Source: Dyella_A sp049445995 (GTDB lineage Bacteria; Pseudomonadota; Gammaproteobacteria; Xanthomonadales; Rhodanobacteraceae). Taken from it: 64,000 nucleotides of DNA. Where the stretch lies: assembly GCF_049445995.1 (NCBI RefSeq), contig NZ_JBMSDZ010000005.1, forward strand, positions 175,607 to 239,606, written 5' to 3'. Within the stretch, counting starts at the first letter, position 1, and each line of letters begins with the position of its first letter. The notes below the pieces were generated by a model that did not search any database, had not been told where the DNA came from, and saw only the letters and a list, made by a program, of their open reading frames with translations. Below, one piece after another: positions 22,954-31,261 of the stretch. The translations under genes and the position numbers were made by a program.

Positions 22954-23958
22954 TCATTCCAGCTTGATGCCGTATCCAGCATCGTCATGCTCGATGTAGT
23001 CGAGCCATTGGCTGTTCCCGCTGAAGATGCTCGGGACCCGTTTGCCGCGTGCGGCCTCGCGCGATCCGTGTGCCGCGACCAGGATGTCGCCAGCAGAAAC
23101 TCGTTGGCGTCCATTCTCGAACTGCTCGACCAGATACTTCACCACTGCTGCCTGTTTAGGTCCGGTGACCGTCCAAGGAGCGATCGATCGAGTGGTGATG
23201 TGTAGCGTGCTGTTGAAATGATCGAATCTCACAACGGGCGAGCGCTCAATCGTTCCGCCTGGGGATGCAAGCAACAGTCGGTGGATCAAATCGGTATCAA
23301 CCACCGGGCTGGCGCTGTTCGGGCTCAACACGCTGTTGAGCGGGATGAGCCGATAGTTCCTGGGTGGTCGCACTATCGCGGGCTGCGCAGACCCGGTGGT
23401 GAGAATGACGCCGGTGTTGGGCAGAGATAGTTGGTCGAAGTACCGGTATACGTCATCGATCGAATTCGCCAAGCCCCGGACCAGCCACGTATCGACATGG
23501 ACTTGACCGATGCGCATCGTCCCGAGATGCCAGAGGACATCTTCGATGGCTGCGGTGGTGATACCGCGTCGTAGCGCCTGCGGGATTTCCATGAGATCTG
23601 CCAAGTAGTTCAGCAGCTTCGTGGCAATGACTGCGCGGACGGCGGCCATCTCGGCGGAGATATATTTCACGCGAAAGGTTTCCGGGCAGCGGTAGCGGTA
23701 CCGCGCAGGATCAGCGTCCTCCTCGATATCGACCAGGATTCGCTCGTCGCGGCAAGGTGCCGGGTAGCAACCCGCGTAGCCGACGCACTCAGTCCAGGCG
23801 GCCAAATCATGGTCAGAAAGACTCAGTTTGCGCGATAGGTCCCAGCCGGGAACACCGTGCAGGCGCTGCCCATCACCGTCGGCAATCGGCTGCCCTGACT
23901 GCTCGAACAGATCGATCAGTTCAAGCAGCGACTGCGTCGGCAGGGGCTTCGACGACAT
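22954..23958 (-). CDS. Hypothetical protein with zinc-like cysteines and C-terminal wHTH-like domain (334 aa)
   Basis: Family not recognised. ATG 23958 has AAGGAG seven bases before it and overlaps the preceding gene by 38 bases. A cysteine group lies near residues 58-92 (ECVGYAGCYPAPC ... YRCPETF), suggestive of zinc binding. The final 90 residues (TVTGPKQAAVVKYLVEQFENGRQRVSAGDILVAAHG) read like a winged helix. A terminator follows. The gene pair lies opposite the XRE/ImmA pair, so both may belong to one lysogeny or defence module; this is inference. Confidence 0.65.
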   Translation of the reverse strand: MSSKPLPTQSLLELIDLFEQSGQPIADGDGQRLHGVPGWDLSRKLSLSDHDLAAWTECVGYAGCYPAPCRDERILVDIEEDADPARYRYRCPETFRVKYISAEMAAVRAVIATKLLNYLADLMEIPQALRRGITTAAIEDVLWHLGTMRIGQVHVDTWLVRGLANSIDDVYRYFDQLSLPNTGVILTTGSAQPAIVRPPRNYRLIPLNSVLSPNSASPVVDTDLIHRLLLASPGGTIERSPVVRFDHFNSTLHITTRSIAPWTVTGPKQAAVVKYLVEQFENGRQRVSAGDILVAAHGSREAARGKRVPSIFSGNSQWLDYIEHDDAGYGIKLE

Positions 23959-25150
23959 GACCGATCTCCTTCACCAGATGCCATTTGGCCAGCAGTCGGT
24001 CGCACAGCGCCCGGTCCTTTTCCCGCTTCGTCTTGATGTTGCACTTGTTGTCGTCACGCAGGATCACGGTGATCGTCCGCGCGCGGTCCTTGCCGACCTT
24101 TTTCAGCTTGATGGACAGCTTGGCGTAGTTCAGGTGGTGATCGCGGAAGTCGAAGGTGGGGCTGATCAACGACCGAGCAGCGGCGTAGATGTCGTCGACG
24201 TCCTTGGTCCAGATCTTCACCAGCAGCGACCGACCATTGGCAGCGGAGTAGCCAAGCTCGACGACCTTGACGTGAGCCACGGGCTCGCCAGCCGAGTCGA
24301 AGTTTCGCGGCGCCGCCAGGCTCTGGTAGTCGTACTGCTTGAGCGGGATCTTCTCGCCGGTGATGGGCGATTGCAGCAGGGAGTCGGCCACGATTCGGGC
24401 CAGCGCTTCGCGCCCACCCGTATCCTTTGACAGCACCTCCAGGTGTCCATTGGCCGGCTCATAGGTGATGTGCGATGAAACCGCACGGATCACCTCTTGT
24501 GGCACCAGTTCGCTGGCCTGCACGCAGTCGATGATTTCCGGTGGGCGGTTGTGGTGGATGCTGATCTGGTAGAGGTCCACGTCTTCGCCGGTCGGCGTAT
24601 CGGGCCGCAGGCGCTTGAAGATCTGGATCGCGACGGCGTCATCGGAGCACCCGAGTTGTTGGGCCACGGTCTGGTGGAACGCCGTCTTGGCAGCTGCATC
24701 GTCGAGTACAGCAAGGTTGGCGGGCGCCATGAAGCCCGAGTAGCAAGAGGCGCTTTGCCGAAACACGTCGGCCTGCCGGGCGTTCAGCGCTTCCTCGAAG
24801 AGCGCGGGCTCGTTGATATGAAGCCACAGCGCCCGCTGGTACTGGTTCGGGATCGCAGCGAAGGCTTCCCGGGCGGCGTCATCGAAAATATCGTCCTTGA
24901 AGCCGTCGATGACGTCCTGGCCGGCGCCGTCCGACAAGAGCACGATTCGTTCGGCCACTTCCTCGATCCGCTGCCGCTCACTCACCCCAAGGGCGGACAG
25001 CACGGCCTCCATCTGTTCACGCTGCTCCTTTTTCGGCTTCTTGGTGTCCAGGTCCGGCATGGCCAGGCTGAACTCGTCCACCATGAATTCACGGAACACT
25101 GCCGGCGGCAGGTGTCCCAGGAGCTTGGTCAAGTTCTCTGCATCATTCAT
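23921..25150 (-). CDS. Hypothetical protein (409 aa), divergent from the XRE/ImmA pair
   Basis: Not recognised. From ATG 25150, with GAGGGG ahead, it begins MNDAENLTKLLGHLPPAVF and has a charged helical N-terminal third (KKPKKEQREQMEAVLSALG, ERQRIEEVAERIVLL). The central part is mixed alpha/beta and the C-terminal third has strands with basic residues (YAKLSIKLKKVGKDRARTITVILRDDNKCNIKTKREKDR), possibly binding nucleic acid. It is the first gene of a two-gene transcript whose promoter region is shared with the XRE repressor. Confidence 0.65.
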   Translation of the reverse strand: MNDAENLTKLLGHLPPAVFREFMVDEFSLAMPDLDTKKPKKEQREQMEAVLSALGVSERQRIEEVAERIVLLSDGAGQDVIDGFKDDIFDDAAREAFAAIPNQYQRALWLHINEPALFEEALNARQADVFRQSASCYSGFMAPANLAVLDDAAAKTAFHQTVAQQLGCSDDAVAIQIFKRLRPDTPTGEDVDLYQISIHHNRPPEIIDCVQASELVPQEVIRAVSSHITYEPANGHLEVLSKDTGGREALARIVADSLLQSPITGEKIPLKQYDYQSLAAPRNFDSAGEPVAHVKVVELGYSAANGRSLLVKIWTKDVDDIYAAARSLISPTFDFRDHHLNYAKLSIKLKKVGKDRARTITVILRDDNKCNIKTKREKDRALCDRLLAKWHLVKEIGHVVEAPADAVAA

Positions 25151-25233
25151 CTACATACCCCTCAAAGGTTTGGATTGGCTTGGTATCAGCCCCGACGGCC
25201 CCTTCTTCTTGTTGGGGTGTGCAGACCGATGGC

Positions 25234-25249
25234 GTTCGGTGTACCGAAC
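25234..25249. promoter_or_regulatory. Operator-like palindrome GTTCGGT-GT-ACCGAAC
   Basis: A perfect 7-bp inverted repeat around a two-base centre, midway in the divergent region between the 409-residue gene and the XRE gene. It is placed to control the leftward promoter. Binding by the XRE repressor is inferred. Confidence 0.55.
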
Positions 25250-25290
25250 GATTGTGATTGTCTCGGAGGGGTTAGGGGTTTGTCAAGCAG

Positions 25291-25320
25291 GTACGAATTC
25301 GTTCGGCGTAGTGGTATTAT
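25291..25320 (+). promoter_or_regulatory. XRE/ImmA promoter with overlapping palindrome
   Basis: An extended -10 element TGG-TATTAT (25312-25320) lies 34 bases before the XRE start codon. The palindrome ACGAATTCGT (25293-25302) covers the -35 position, which is weak (TACGAA). This is a typical layout for an autoregulated repressor. Confidence 0.55.
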
Positions 25321-25354
25321 TTTCGGCCTGACGCGAACACATGAGGAGATAACG

Positions 25355-25675
25355 GTGCCATCGCCCCTGGGGGACAAGATCCGCGCATTGCGGAAGCAGA
25401 AGAAGCTCAGCCTGGAGCAGTTGGCCGAGCTGACGGACTCCAGCAAGAGCTACATCTGGGAGCTGGAGAACAAGGACGATCCGAAACCATCGGCCGACAA
25501 GATCGGCAAGATCGCCGCCGTCCTCGATGTCACCACGGAGTTCCTGTTGACCGAGTCGGCCGCCACGCCGGACGAGCAAGTGCTCGATGAGGCCTTCTTC
25601 CGCAAGTACAAAACCATGTCGGAGCCGGACAAGAAGAAGATCCGCAAGATCCTCGATGCCTGGGAAGATGAATGA
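25355..25675 (+). CDS. XRE-family repressor
   Basis: 106 residues from GTG 25355 with AGGAG six bases ahead; a very long upstream frame is shadow. The N-terminal HTH is LGDKIRALRKQKKLSLEQLAELTDSSKSYIWELEN. The rest is a short helical tail (FFRKYKTMSEPDKKKIRKILDAWEDE), as in ImmR-type repressors. It overlaps the protease gene by ATGA, the typical repressor-antirepressor pairing in which the protease cleaves the repressor upon a host signal. It probably maintains lysogeny. Confidence 0.88.
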   Translation: MPSPLGDKIRALRKQKKLSLEQLAELTDSSKSYIWELENKDDPKPSADKIGKIAAVLDVTTEFLLTESAATPDEQVLDEAFFRKYKTMSEPDKKKIRKILDAWEDE

Positions 25676-26586
25676 CGGATGCGAAGAAGCCCATGGCCGA
25701 GGCCAATCGCATCTCGTCCATGCTCAACACGGTTCTCGGTGCGGATCGCTTTCCGGTCAAGGTTGATGAGCTGGCGCTGGAGTATTCCCGCCAGTGCTTC
25801 TCAGACTCGCCGATCGACAAGGTCCAGGGCGAAGATCTCGACGGTTTCGATGGTCTGCTGAAAGCCAATAAGTCGCGGTCGAAGTGGCTGGTCCTCTACA
25901 ACAGTGCCACCCCGTCGGAGGGTCGCAAGCGCTTCACGATTGCGCATGAGTTCGGTCACTACATCCTTCACCGTCACCAGCAGGACATTTTCGAGTGCGG
26001 CGACGGCGACATCGAAACGGGAGACAACAACGAGCGCGACATCGAGGCAGAGGCGGACTTGTTTGCTTCGACCCTGCTGATGCCGCTGGACGACTTCCGG
26101 CGCCAAGTCGACGGCCAGCCGATCAGCTTCGATCTGCTGGGCCACTGCGCAGACCGCTATGGTGTATCGCTCACGGCCGCCGCCTTGCGCTGGACCGAGA
26201 TTGCACCCAAACGAGCGGTGCTCGTGGCCAGTCGCGACGATCACATGCTGTGGGCCAAGTCGAACAAGGCGGCGCTGAAGTCTGGCGCCTACTTTGCGAC
26301 CCGCAGGAACACCATCGAACTGCCGGGTGATGCGCTGGCGCACAGCAACAACGGCTGGGTCGGCAGCCAGCAACAGACGGCACAGGCGCAGCTCTGGTTT
26401 CCACGCGAACCGGAGAGCATGCAGGTCAATGAAATGATCAGGGTTGCCGGCCAATACGACTACACCCTGACCTTGCTACTGCTGCCTGAAGCCGAGTGGC
26501 AGGGAGCGCGCCACGACGACGAGGAGCCGGAGGAAGACACCTACGACCGGTTCATCCGCAACGGCCAGTATCCGGTTAGAAAGTAG
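25672..26586 (+). CDS. ImmA/IrrE family metallo-endopeptidase
   Basis: 304 residues. The zinc-protease motif HEFGH is at residues 92-96, followed by the third-ligand region EAEADLFASTLLMP. The C-terminal 130 residues are an extra domain of unknown role. ImmA of ICEBs1 cleaves its partner XRE repressor after DNA damage or cell-density signals. The same coupling (ATGA overlap) is seen here, so it likely derepresses the prophage. Confidence 0.9.
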   Translation: MTDAKKPMAEANRISSMLNTVLGADRFPVKVDELALEYSRQCFSDSPIDKVQGEDLDGFDGLLKANKSRSKWLVLYNSATPSEGRKRFTIAHEFGHYILHRHQQDIFECGDGDIETGDNNERDIEAEADLFASTLLMPLDDFRRQVDGQPISFDLLGHCADRYGVSLTAAALRWTEIAPKRAVLVASRDDHMLWAKSNKAALKSGAYFATRRNTIELPGDALAHSNNGWVGSQQQTAQAQLWFPREPESMQVNEMIRVAGQYDYTLTLLLLPEAEWQGARHDDEEPEEDTYDRFIRNGQYPVRK

Positions 26587-26717
26587 GCGTTACCGCGCTT
26601 CAGTTTTCGCGCCAACCCGCACCAGCCCGCACGCGTCCGAAACTCCCTCATGGTGTCGGCGGCGGTCCATCCGGACAATTTCACTGCATGTGATTTTGAC
26701 GGAAAGGACTGCTACCC

Positions 26718-26936
26718 ATGCATCAAATCAACCATCTACCGCCCGAGCGGATGACGCCGGAGCAGCGTCGCCACGAGATCGCGTCACTGCTGGCCAACGG
26801 CCTGGCCCGTCTGCGTATCAGCGGTGCAGAACAGTCCGCACACATCGCCGAAGCGAGCGAGTTTGAGCTTGGCTTATCTGGCAACCAGCGCGTTCATTCA
26901 GACCCCGTCAACAAGACAACTACGGAGTCCAAATGA
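26718..26936 (+). CDS. Small hypothetical protein (72 aa)
   Basis: MHQINHLPPERMTPEQRRHEIASLLANGLARLR is a conserved-looking start found in small proteins ahead of DUF2924-recombinase cassettes; the function is unknown. Its 3' end (from about residue 50) is encoded across copy D of the repeated promoter-like element, and its TGA overlaps the next ATG. GGAAAGGA lies upstream as a weak ribosome site. Confidence 0.6.
   Translation: MHQINHLPPERMTPEQRRHEIASLLANGLARLRISGAEQSAHIAEASEFELGLSGNQRVHSDPVNKTTTESK
26865..26898 (+). promoter_or_regulatory. Repeated promoter-like element, copy D
   Basis: TTGGCT 26869-26874, 17 bases, GTTCAT 26892-26897, and the DUF2924 ATG 36 bases on. The spacer ends AACCAGCGC, two changes from the other copies. 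It lies inside the 3' end of the 72-residue gene. Confidence 0.55.
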
Positions 26937-27430
26937 GCACGTCATTTTCAACGCCGCCATCGGTGGCAGCACAAATCGCCAGGTTGCCCGAGTTACCCAT
27001 GGCAGAGATCCGGGCCCTCTGGCAGAAGTTGGTCGGCGGCGACACGCCCACCCACAACCGCCAGTTCCTAGAACGCCGCATTGCCTACCGGCTGCAGGAG
27101 GCAGAGTTCCGCAAAGTCGACGCGAACCTGCTGGATCGCAATCAGCGCCGCATCGAATCCCTGGTGGAAACCGGCAAGGTGAAAAAGCGCGACCGCGATT
27201 ACCGTCCGGCCGCCGGCACTGTGCTGGTCCGAGAATACAAAGGCGTCGAGTACCGGGTGATCGCAACCGCCGATGGCCATTACGACTTCCACGGCCGCAT
27301 GTTCCCGAGCCTCTCGATGATCGCCCGTGAGATCACTGGCATGCGCTGGTCGGGGCCGTTGTTCTTTGGGCTCAGGCCGCCATCCAATGCCAAGACCAAG
27401 CCGTCCACCAAGAAGCGAGGTGGACGATGA
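26933..27430 (+). CDS. DUF2924 domain protein
   Basis: 165 residues, with VAAQIARLPELPMAEIRALWQKLVGGDTPTHNRQFLERRIAYRLQE, the DUF2924 signature, and VLVREYKGVEYRVIATADGHYDFHGRMFPSLSMIAREITG toward the end. DUF2924 proteins accompany serine recombinases in many proteobacterial elements and may help synapsis or directionality, though this is unproven. ATGA overlaps at both ends couple it to the recombinase. Confidence 0.88.
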   Translation: MSTSFSTPPSVAAQIARLPELPMAEIRALWQKLVGGDTPTHNRQFLERRIAYRLQEAEFRKVDANLLDRNQRRIESLVETGKVKKRDRDYRPAAGTVLVREYKGVEYRVIATADGHYDFHGRMFPSLSMIAREITGMRWSGPLFFGLRPPSNAKTKPSTKKRGGR

Positions 27431-28782
27431 GCGACGTTTTGAAGCGCCGCATGCGCTGCGCGGTCTATACGCGCAAGTCCACCGACGAAGGACTCGACCA
27501 GGAATACAACTCCATCGATGCCCAGCGCGACGCCGGTCATGCCTACATCGCCAGCCAGCGCGCCGAGGGCTGGATTCCAGTAGCCGACGACTACGACGAT
27601 CCCGCCTTCTCGGGCGGCAACATGGAACGTCCGGCGCTGCGCCGCATGATGGCGGACATCGAGGCCGGCAAGATCGACGTGGTCGTCATCTACAAGATCG
27701 ATCGCCTTACGCGCAGCCTGGCGGACTTCTCCAAGATGGTCGAGGTGTTCGAGCGCTACGGCGTGTCGTTCGTGTCGGTCACCCAGCAGTTCAACACGAC
27801 GACCTCGATGGGTCGGTTGATGCTGAACATCCTGCTGTCCTTCGCCCAGTTCGAGCGCGAGGTCACCGGCGAACGCATCCGCGACAAGATCGCAGCCAGC
27901 AAGCGCAAGGGCATGTGGATGGGCGGCGTGCCACCGCTGGGCTACGACGTCGAGAACCGCCGACTGGTGCCCAACGAACGCGAGGCCAAACTGATCCGGC
28001 ACATATTCCAGCGCTTCGTTGAACTCGGCTCCAGTACGGCGCTGGTCAAGGAGCTGAAACTGGATGGCGTGACGTCGAAGGCGTGGACCACGCAAGACGG
28101 CAAGACCCGCGAGGGCAGGCCGATCGACAAGGGCCACATCTACAAGCTCCTCAGCAACCGGACCTACCTTGGCGAGTTGCGGCACAAGGACCAGTGGTAC
28201 CAGGCGGAGCACCCGCCCATCATCAGCCGCGAACTGTGGGATAGCGTCCACGCGATCCTGGCCACCAATGGCCGGGTGCGAGGCAACGCGACTCGGGCAA
28301 CCGTGGCGTATCTGCTCAAGGGCATCGTGTTCGGCAACGATGGTCGAGCACTGTCGCCGTGGCACACGACCAAGAAGAATGGCCGTCGGTACCGGTACTA
28401 CGTGCCTCAGCGTGACGCCAAGGAGCACGCGGGCGCCTCAGGCCTGCCGCGCTTGCCGGCCGCCGAACTCGAGTCGGCGGTACTCGACCAACTGCGCGCG
28501 ATCCTGCGTGCCCCGAATCTACTCGGCGACATGCTGCCGCAGGCGATCAAGCTCGATCCAACCTTGGACGAGGCGAAGATCACCGTGGCCATGACCCGGC
28601 TCGACGCGATTTGGGATCAACTTTTCCCGGCCGAGCAGACCCGGATCGTGAAACTGCTGGTCGAGAAAGTCATCGTGTCACCCAACGACCTCGAAGTGCG
28701 GCTTCGCGCAAATGGCATCGAACGCTTGGTGCTGGAGCTGCGCCCCGAGCCGGTCGAGCAACAAGTGGAAGCACTGGCATGA
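27427..28782 (+). CDS. Large serine recombinase (integrase)
   Basis: 451 residues. The catalytic N-terminal domain has the serine nucleophile S18 in AVYTRKSTDEG, the helical arginine region NMERPALRRMM, YKIDRLTRS and FAQFEREVTGERIRDK. A recombinase DNA-binding domain (YLLKGIVFGNDG...) and a zinc-ribbon-like/coiled-coil region follow, though the usual zinc cysteines are missing. It is presumably the integrase of the element. It is sandwiched between the DUF2924 and HTH-like genes, a recurrent trio. Confidence 0.92.
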   Translation: MSDVLKRRMRCAVYTRKSTDEGLDQEYNSIDAQRDAGHAYIASQRAEGWIPVADDYDDPAFSGGNMERPALRRMMADIEAGKIDVVVIYKIDRLTRSLADFSKMVEVFERYGVSFVSVTQQFNTTTSMGRLMLNILLSFAQFEREVTGERIRDKIAASKRKGMWMGGVPPLGYDVENRRLVPNEREAKLIRHIFQRFVELGSSTALVKELKLDGVTSKAWTTQDGKTREGRPIDKGHIYKLLSNRTYLGELRHKDQWYQAEHPPIISRELWDSVHAILATNGRVRGNATRATVAYLLKGIVFGNDGRALSPWHTTKKNGRRYRYYVPQRDAKEHAGASGLPRLPAAELESAVLDQLRAILRAPNLLGDMLPQAIKLDPTLDEAKITVAMTRLDAIWDQLFPAEQTRIVKLLVEKVIVSPNDLEVRLRANGIERLVLELRPEPVEQQVEALA

Positions 28783-29207
28783 GCGACATCCGCATCCAGA
28801 AGACAGGCGAGCCCGACATCCTGCAGACCAGCGACGGCAGGCTGACCTTGTCCGTGCCGATCCAGATCAAACGCCGCAGCGGCCGCAAGCTGGTCACCTT
28901 GCCAAACGGCGAAACCGCGCCGGTTAGACCGTGGGACGTAGCACCGACCTCCATCCAACTGGCGCTGGCCAGGGGCCACCGCTGGCTGGCGATGCTGGAG
29001 TCAGGAGAGGCGAAGTCCTTGAAGGAGATCGCTACGCGGGAAGGAATCGACAACAGCTACGTCAGCCGGATGGTCAACCTGACCACGCTGGCCCCCGACA
29101 TCGTGGCCGCCATCCTGGACGACGTATTGCCGAACCACGTCACGCTGTTTGATCTGGCGGTTGATCCGCCAGCGCTGTGGGATGAACAGCGGGCCAGGCT
29201 CATGTAG
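28779..29207 (+). CDS. HTH/ParB-like protein of the recombinase cassette
   Basis: 142 residues starting MSDIRIQKTGEPDILQ and overlapping the recombinase by ATGA. The middle region AMLESGEAKSLKEIATREGIDNSYVSRMVNLTTLAPDIVAAIL is a KorB/ParB-like helix-turn-helix. It is likely a recombination directionality factor or regulator of the cassette; the HTH is visible, the role is inferred. Confidence 0.8.
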   Translation: MSDIRIQKTGEPDILQTSDGRLTLSVPIQIKRRSGRKLVTLPNGETAPVRPWDVAPTSIQLALARGHRWLAMLESGEAKSLKEIATREGIDNSYVSRMVNLTTLAPDIVAAILDDVLPNHVTLFDLAVDPPALWDEQRARLM

Positions 29208-29379
29208 ACCGAGCGGGGGCACAGGGGTAAAATTGCCCCAGGTGCCCACCTTACTTGCACACGAGTAAAAAAAGGCGTTGCCTCACTGTCACTGAAAACC
29301 TCTCTTTGAGCCTCGTCGTCGGGGACTTAAACGTGTGCGCCTGACCCGAAATCGGCGTGGCATTGAGGAAAGGTTTGTC

Positions 29380-30474
29380 ATGACAATCAAAGAACTCGCG
29401 TATTCCGCGCAGCAGCACCTTCAGGCCAGCACTGGTGGCTCATTCAAGCGAGCCCACGTCTACGAGCTGTTGGCAGCTTCCTTCGGCTTCAACTCTCACG
29501 CCGCGTTTGGCGTTGACACTGTGCTCACGGAGCTTCGCCAGAACGACCGGCGGGTGGTCCCGCAAAGTGCGCTCATCAAGCGGCGTTGCATCGAGCTTGG
29601 GTATCAACCTGACACCGTGATTCTGGCGTCGTCGGCGTTGGAATCTTTCTTGGCAGAGCGCCAGATCGGTGTCGCCAGCATCTCGTCATTGGTCAGTCGC
29701 CTGAGAGGGGAGTCGTCCAGCCAAGACGAAGAGCTCGAATACGACGAGGATGAGCTATTCGACCCTACCGACGAGGCGTTCGGACCGATCCTTCTAGATG
29801 GATTGGCTGCGGCGGCTAGTAAGGGCAATGCCCTGGCTCACTACGCGCTGGCGCTGATACACGCCCCTGACGATGAAGACGACCCGGACGCTGGAAGTTC
29901 CTATTGGTACTCCCAGGGGCAGCAGGGCCGTGTCCTGACGGGGGTGGAAAAGGAGTGGGCCGAAGCCCACGAGGCTCGTCTCGCTCAAGCCGAGAAGTAC
30001 TCGCGGCACCTGAGGGAGGCCAGTCGACTGGGGAATCAGGATGCACTTCTCGACTTGGCGGATCGATTTGACGATCCGTCCTTCTTCGAGCAGTCGCGCC
30101 ACGGCGTCGATGCTGACCCAGCAGCGATTGCGGCGATCGCAGAACGCATGGGCCGCACTTCAGACGCCAAGCATTGGCTGACGCTGGCTGCCGAGAGGGG
30201 AGATACGGACGCCATGCTCCAGCTCATTGAGGAACACGATCAAGGTGACCTACAGCGATGCTGGACGTGGGTGTATCTCTCGCAGTTGGTCGGAACGGAT
30301 CTGACTCGGGACGCGCACTACGCCATCAACGAGGACGGTTCGGACTACGACGATGACGTCGGCGGTCCAGCCTATGTCGCAGGTCGTGACGGGGTAGATC
30401 TTGAACCGCTTGCTCCGGCGCAAGACGCCGCTGCCAGGCTCGCTGCGCAGAAACTGTTTGACCAGATCGAATAG
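29380..30474 (+). CDS. Sel1-like repeat cargo protein (364 aa)
   Basis: From ATG 29380 with GAGGAAAGG ahead. The N-terminal domain (ELAYSAQQHLQASTGGSFKRAHVYELLAASFGFNSHAAF) resembles the small N-terminal module of some Sel1-type proteins. The middle and C-terminal parts contain helical Sel1-like repeats (GNALAHYALALIHAPDD, LGNQDALLDLADRFD, RGDTDAMLQLIEEHD) separated by acidic stretches. Such solenoids mediate protein contacts. It is the last gene before ssrA and probably mobile cargo. Function unknown. Confidence 0.7.
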   Translation: MTIKELAYSAQQHLQASTGGSFKRAHVYELLAASFGFNSHAAFGVDTVLTELRQNDRRVVPQSALIKRRCIELGYQPDTVILASSALESFLAERQIGVASISSLVSRLRGESSSQDEELEYDEDELFDPTDEAFGPILLDGLAAAASKGNALAHYALALIHAPDDEDDPDAGSSYWYSQGQQGRVLTGVEKEWAEAHEARLAQAEKYSRHLREASRLGNQDALLDLADRFDDPSFFEQSRHGVDADPAAIAAIAERMGRTSDAKHWLTLAAERGDTDAMLQLIEEHDQGDLQRCWTWVYLSQLVGTDLTRDAHYAINEDGSDYDDDVGGPAYVAGRDGVDLEPLAPAQDAAARLAAQKLFDQIE

Positions 30475-30759
30475 AACGCACGGTAAGACTGCTGGCTTTG
30501 CGCTAGGGACGTTTGCCCACTCCGGTAGCCAATGCTGCAATCCAACCGCTTGATTCGTCCGCGCGTAACCCTTTGATCTGTATGGGCCTGCGTTGCGGCC
30601 TTTGCGGACTTCGGGCCAGTTCCAGGGAGCGAGGTCGGAGCGAGGAATGGCCAGGAGAGAGTGGAATGTGGCCCGGAACGGCCAATTCGGGCGGCCGGCG
30701 AAGTCCGCAGGCTTCCGCAGGAACCCCCAACAACACGCGGGAACTGGCGCAAATAGACA
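30475..30759. other. Gene-free junction between prophage and ssrA
   Basis: No credible ORF. It holds an 11-bp inverted repeat, TGCGGACTTCG (30603-30613) with CGAAGTCCGCA (30699-30709), and a direct repeat of GGAGCGAGG near 30627-30645. If the element integrated near the 3' end of ssrA, the attachment site may be here or within the tRNA-like domain. Confidence 0.5.
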
Positions 30760-30793
30760 AGAAAAAGCCCCAACTGATAACAGTTGGGGCTTA
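30760..30793 (-). terminator. ssrA terminator
   Basis: AAGCCCCAACTG (30765-30776), loop, CAGTTGGGGCTT (30781-30792): a perfect 12-bp stem six bases after the tmRNA end. Read leftward, it is followed by TTTTTCTTG. Confidence 0.92.
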
Positions 30794-30798
30794 AGTAT

Positions 30799-31153
<355 letters not shown>

Positions 31154-31177
31154 GGGGCAACTTGTGACAGCCGACGA

Positions 31178-31207
31178 AGTATATGGTGCCGGCTTCGCGG
31201 ACATCAA
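31178..31207 (-). promoter_or_regulatory. ssrA promoter
   Basis: On the minus strand, TTGATG (31202-31207), an 18-base spacer and TATACT (31178-31183), about 25 bases before the mature 5' end, leaving a short leader for RNase P. Confidence 0.7.
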
Positions 31208-31261
31208 TGAGCGGCCGCACCGGCCGCGCGGCGCGAGTGCACCCTGTTCAGCCTTCGTCGC

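Larger units (their letters stand above)
1..30475. mobile_element. Lambdoid prophage (partial, left end outside window)
   Basis: A continuous block of phage genes: lambda-type head genes, terminase, DNA methyltransferases, a replication operon, an XRE/ImmA control pair and a serine recombinase. The left end lies beyond position 1, because the tail tube gene is cut and no further tail, lysis or fibre genes are present. The right boundary is not directly visible. It must fall between the end of the recombinase cassette (29207) and the 3' end of ssrA (30799). I place it after the cargo gene, which is inference. Only one attachment site could lie in the window, so no att duplication can be tested here. 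Confidence 0.9.
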
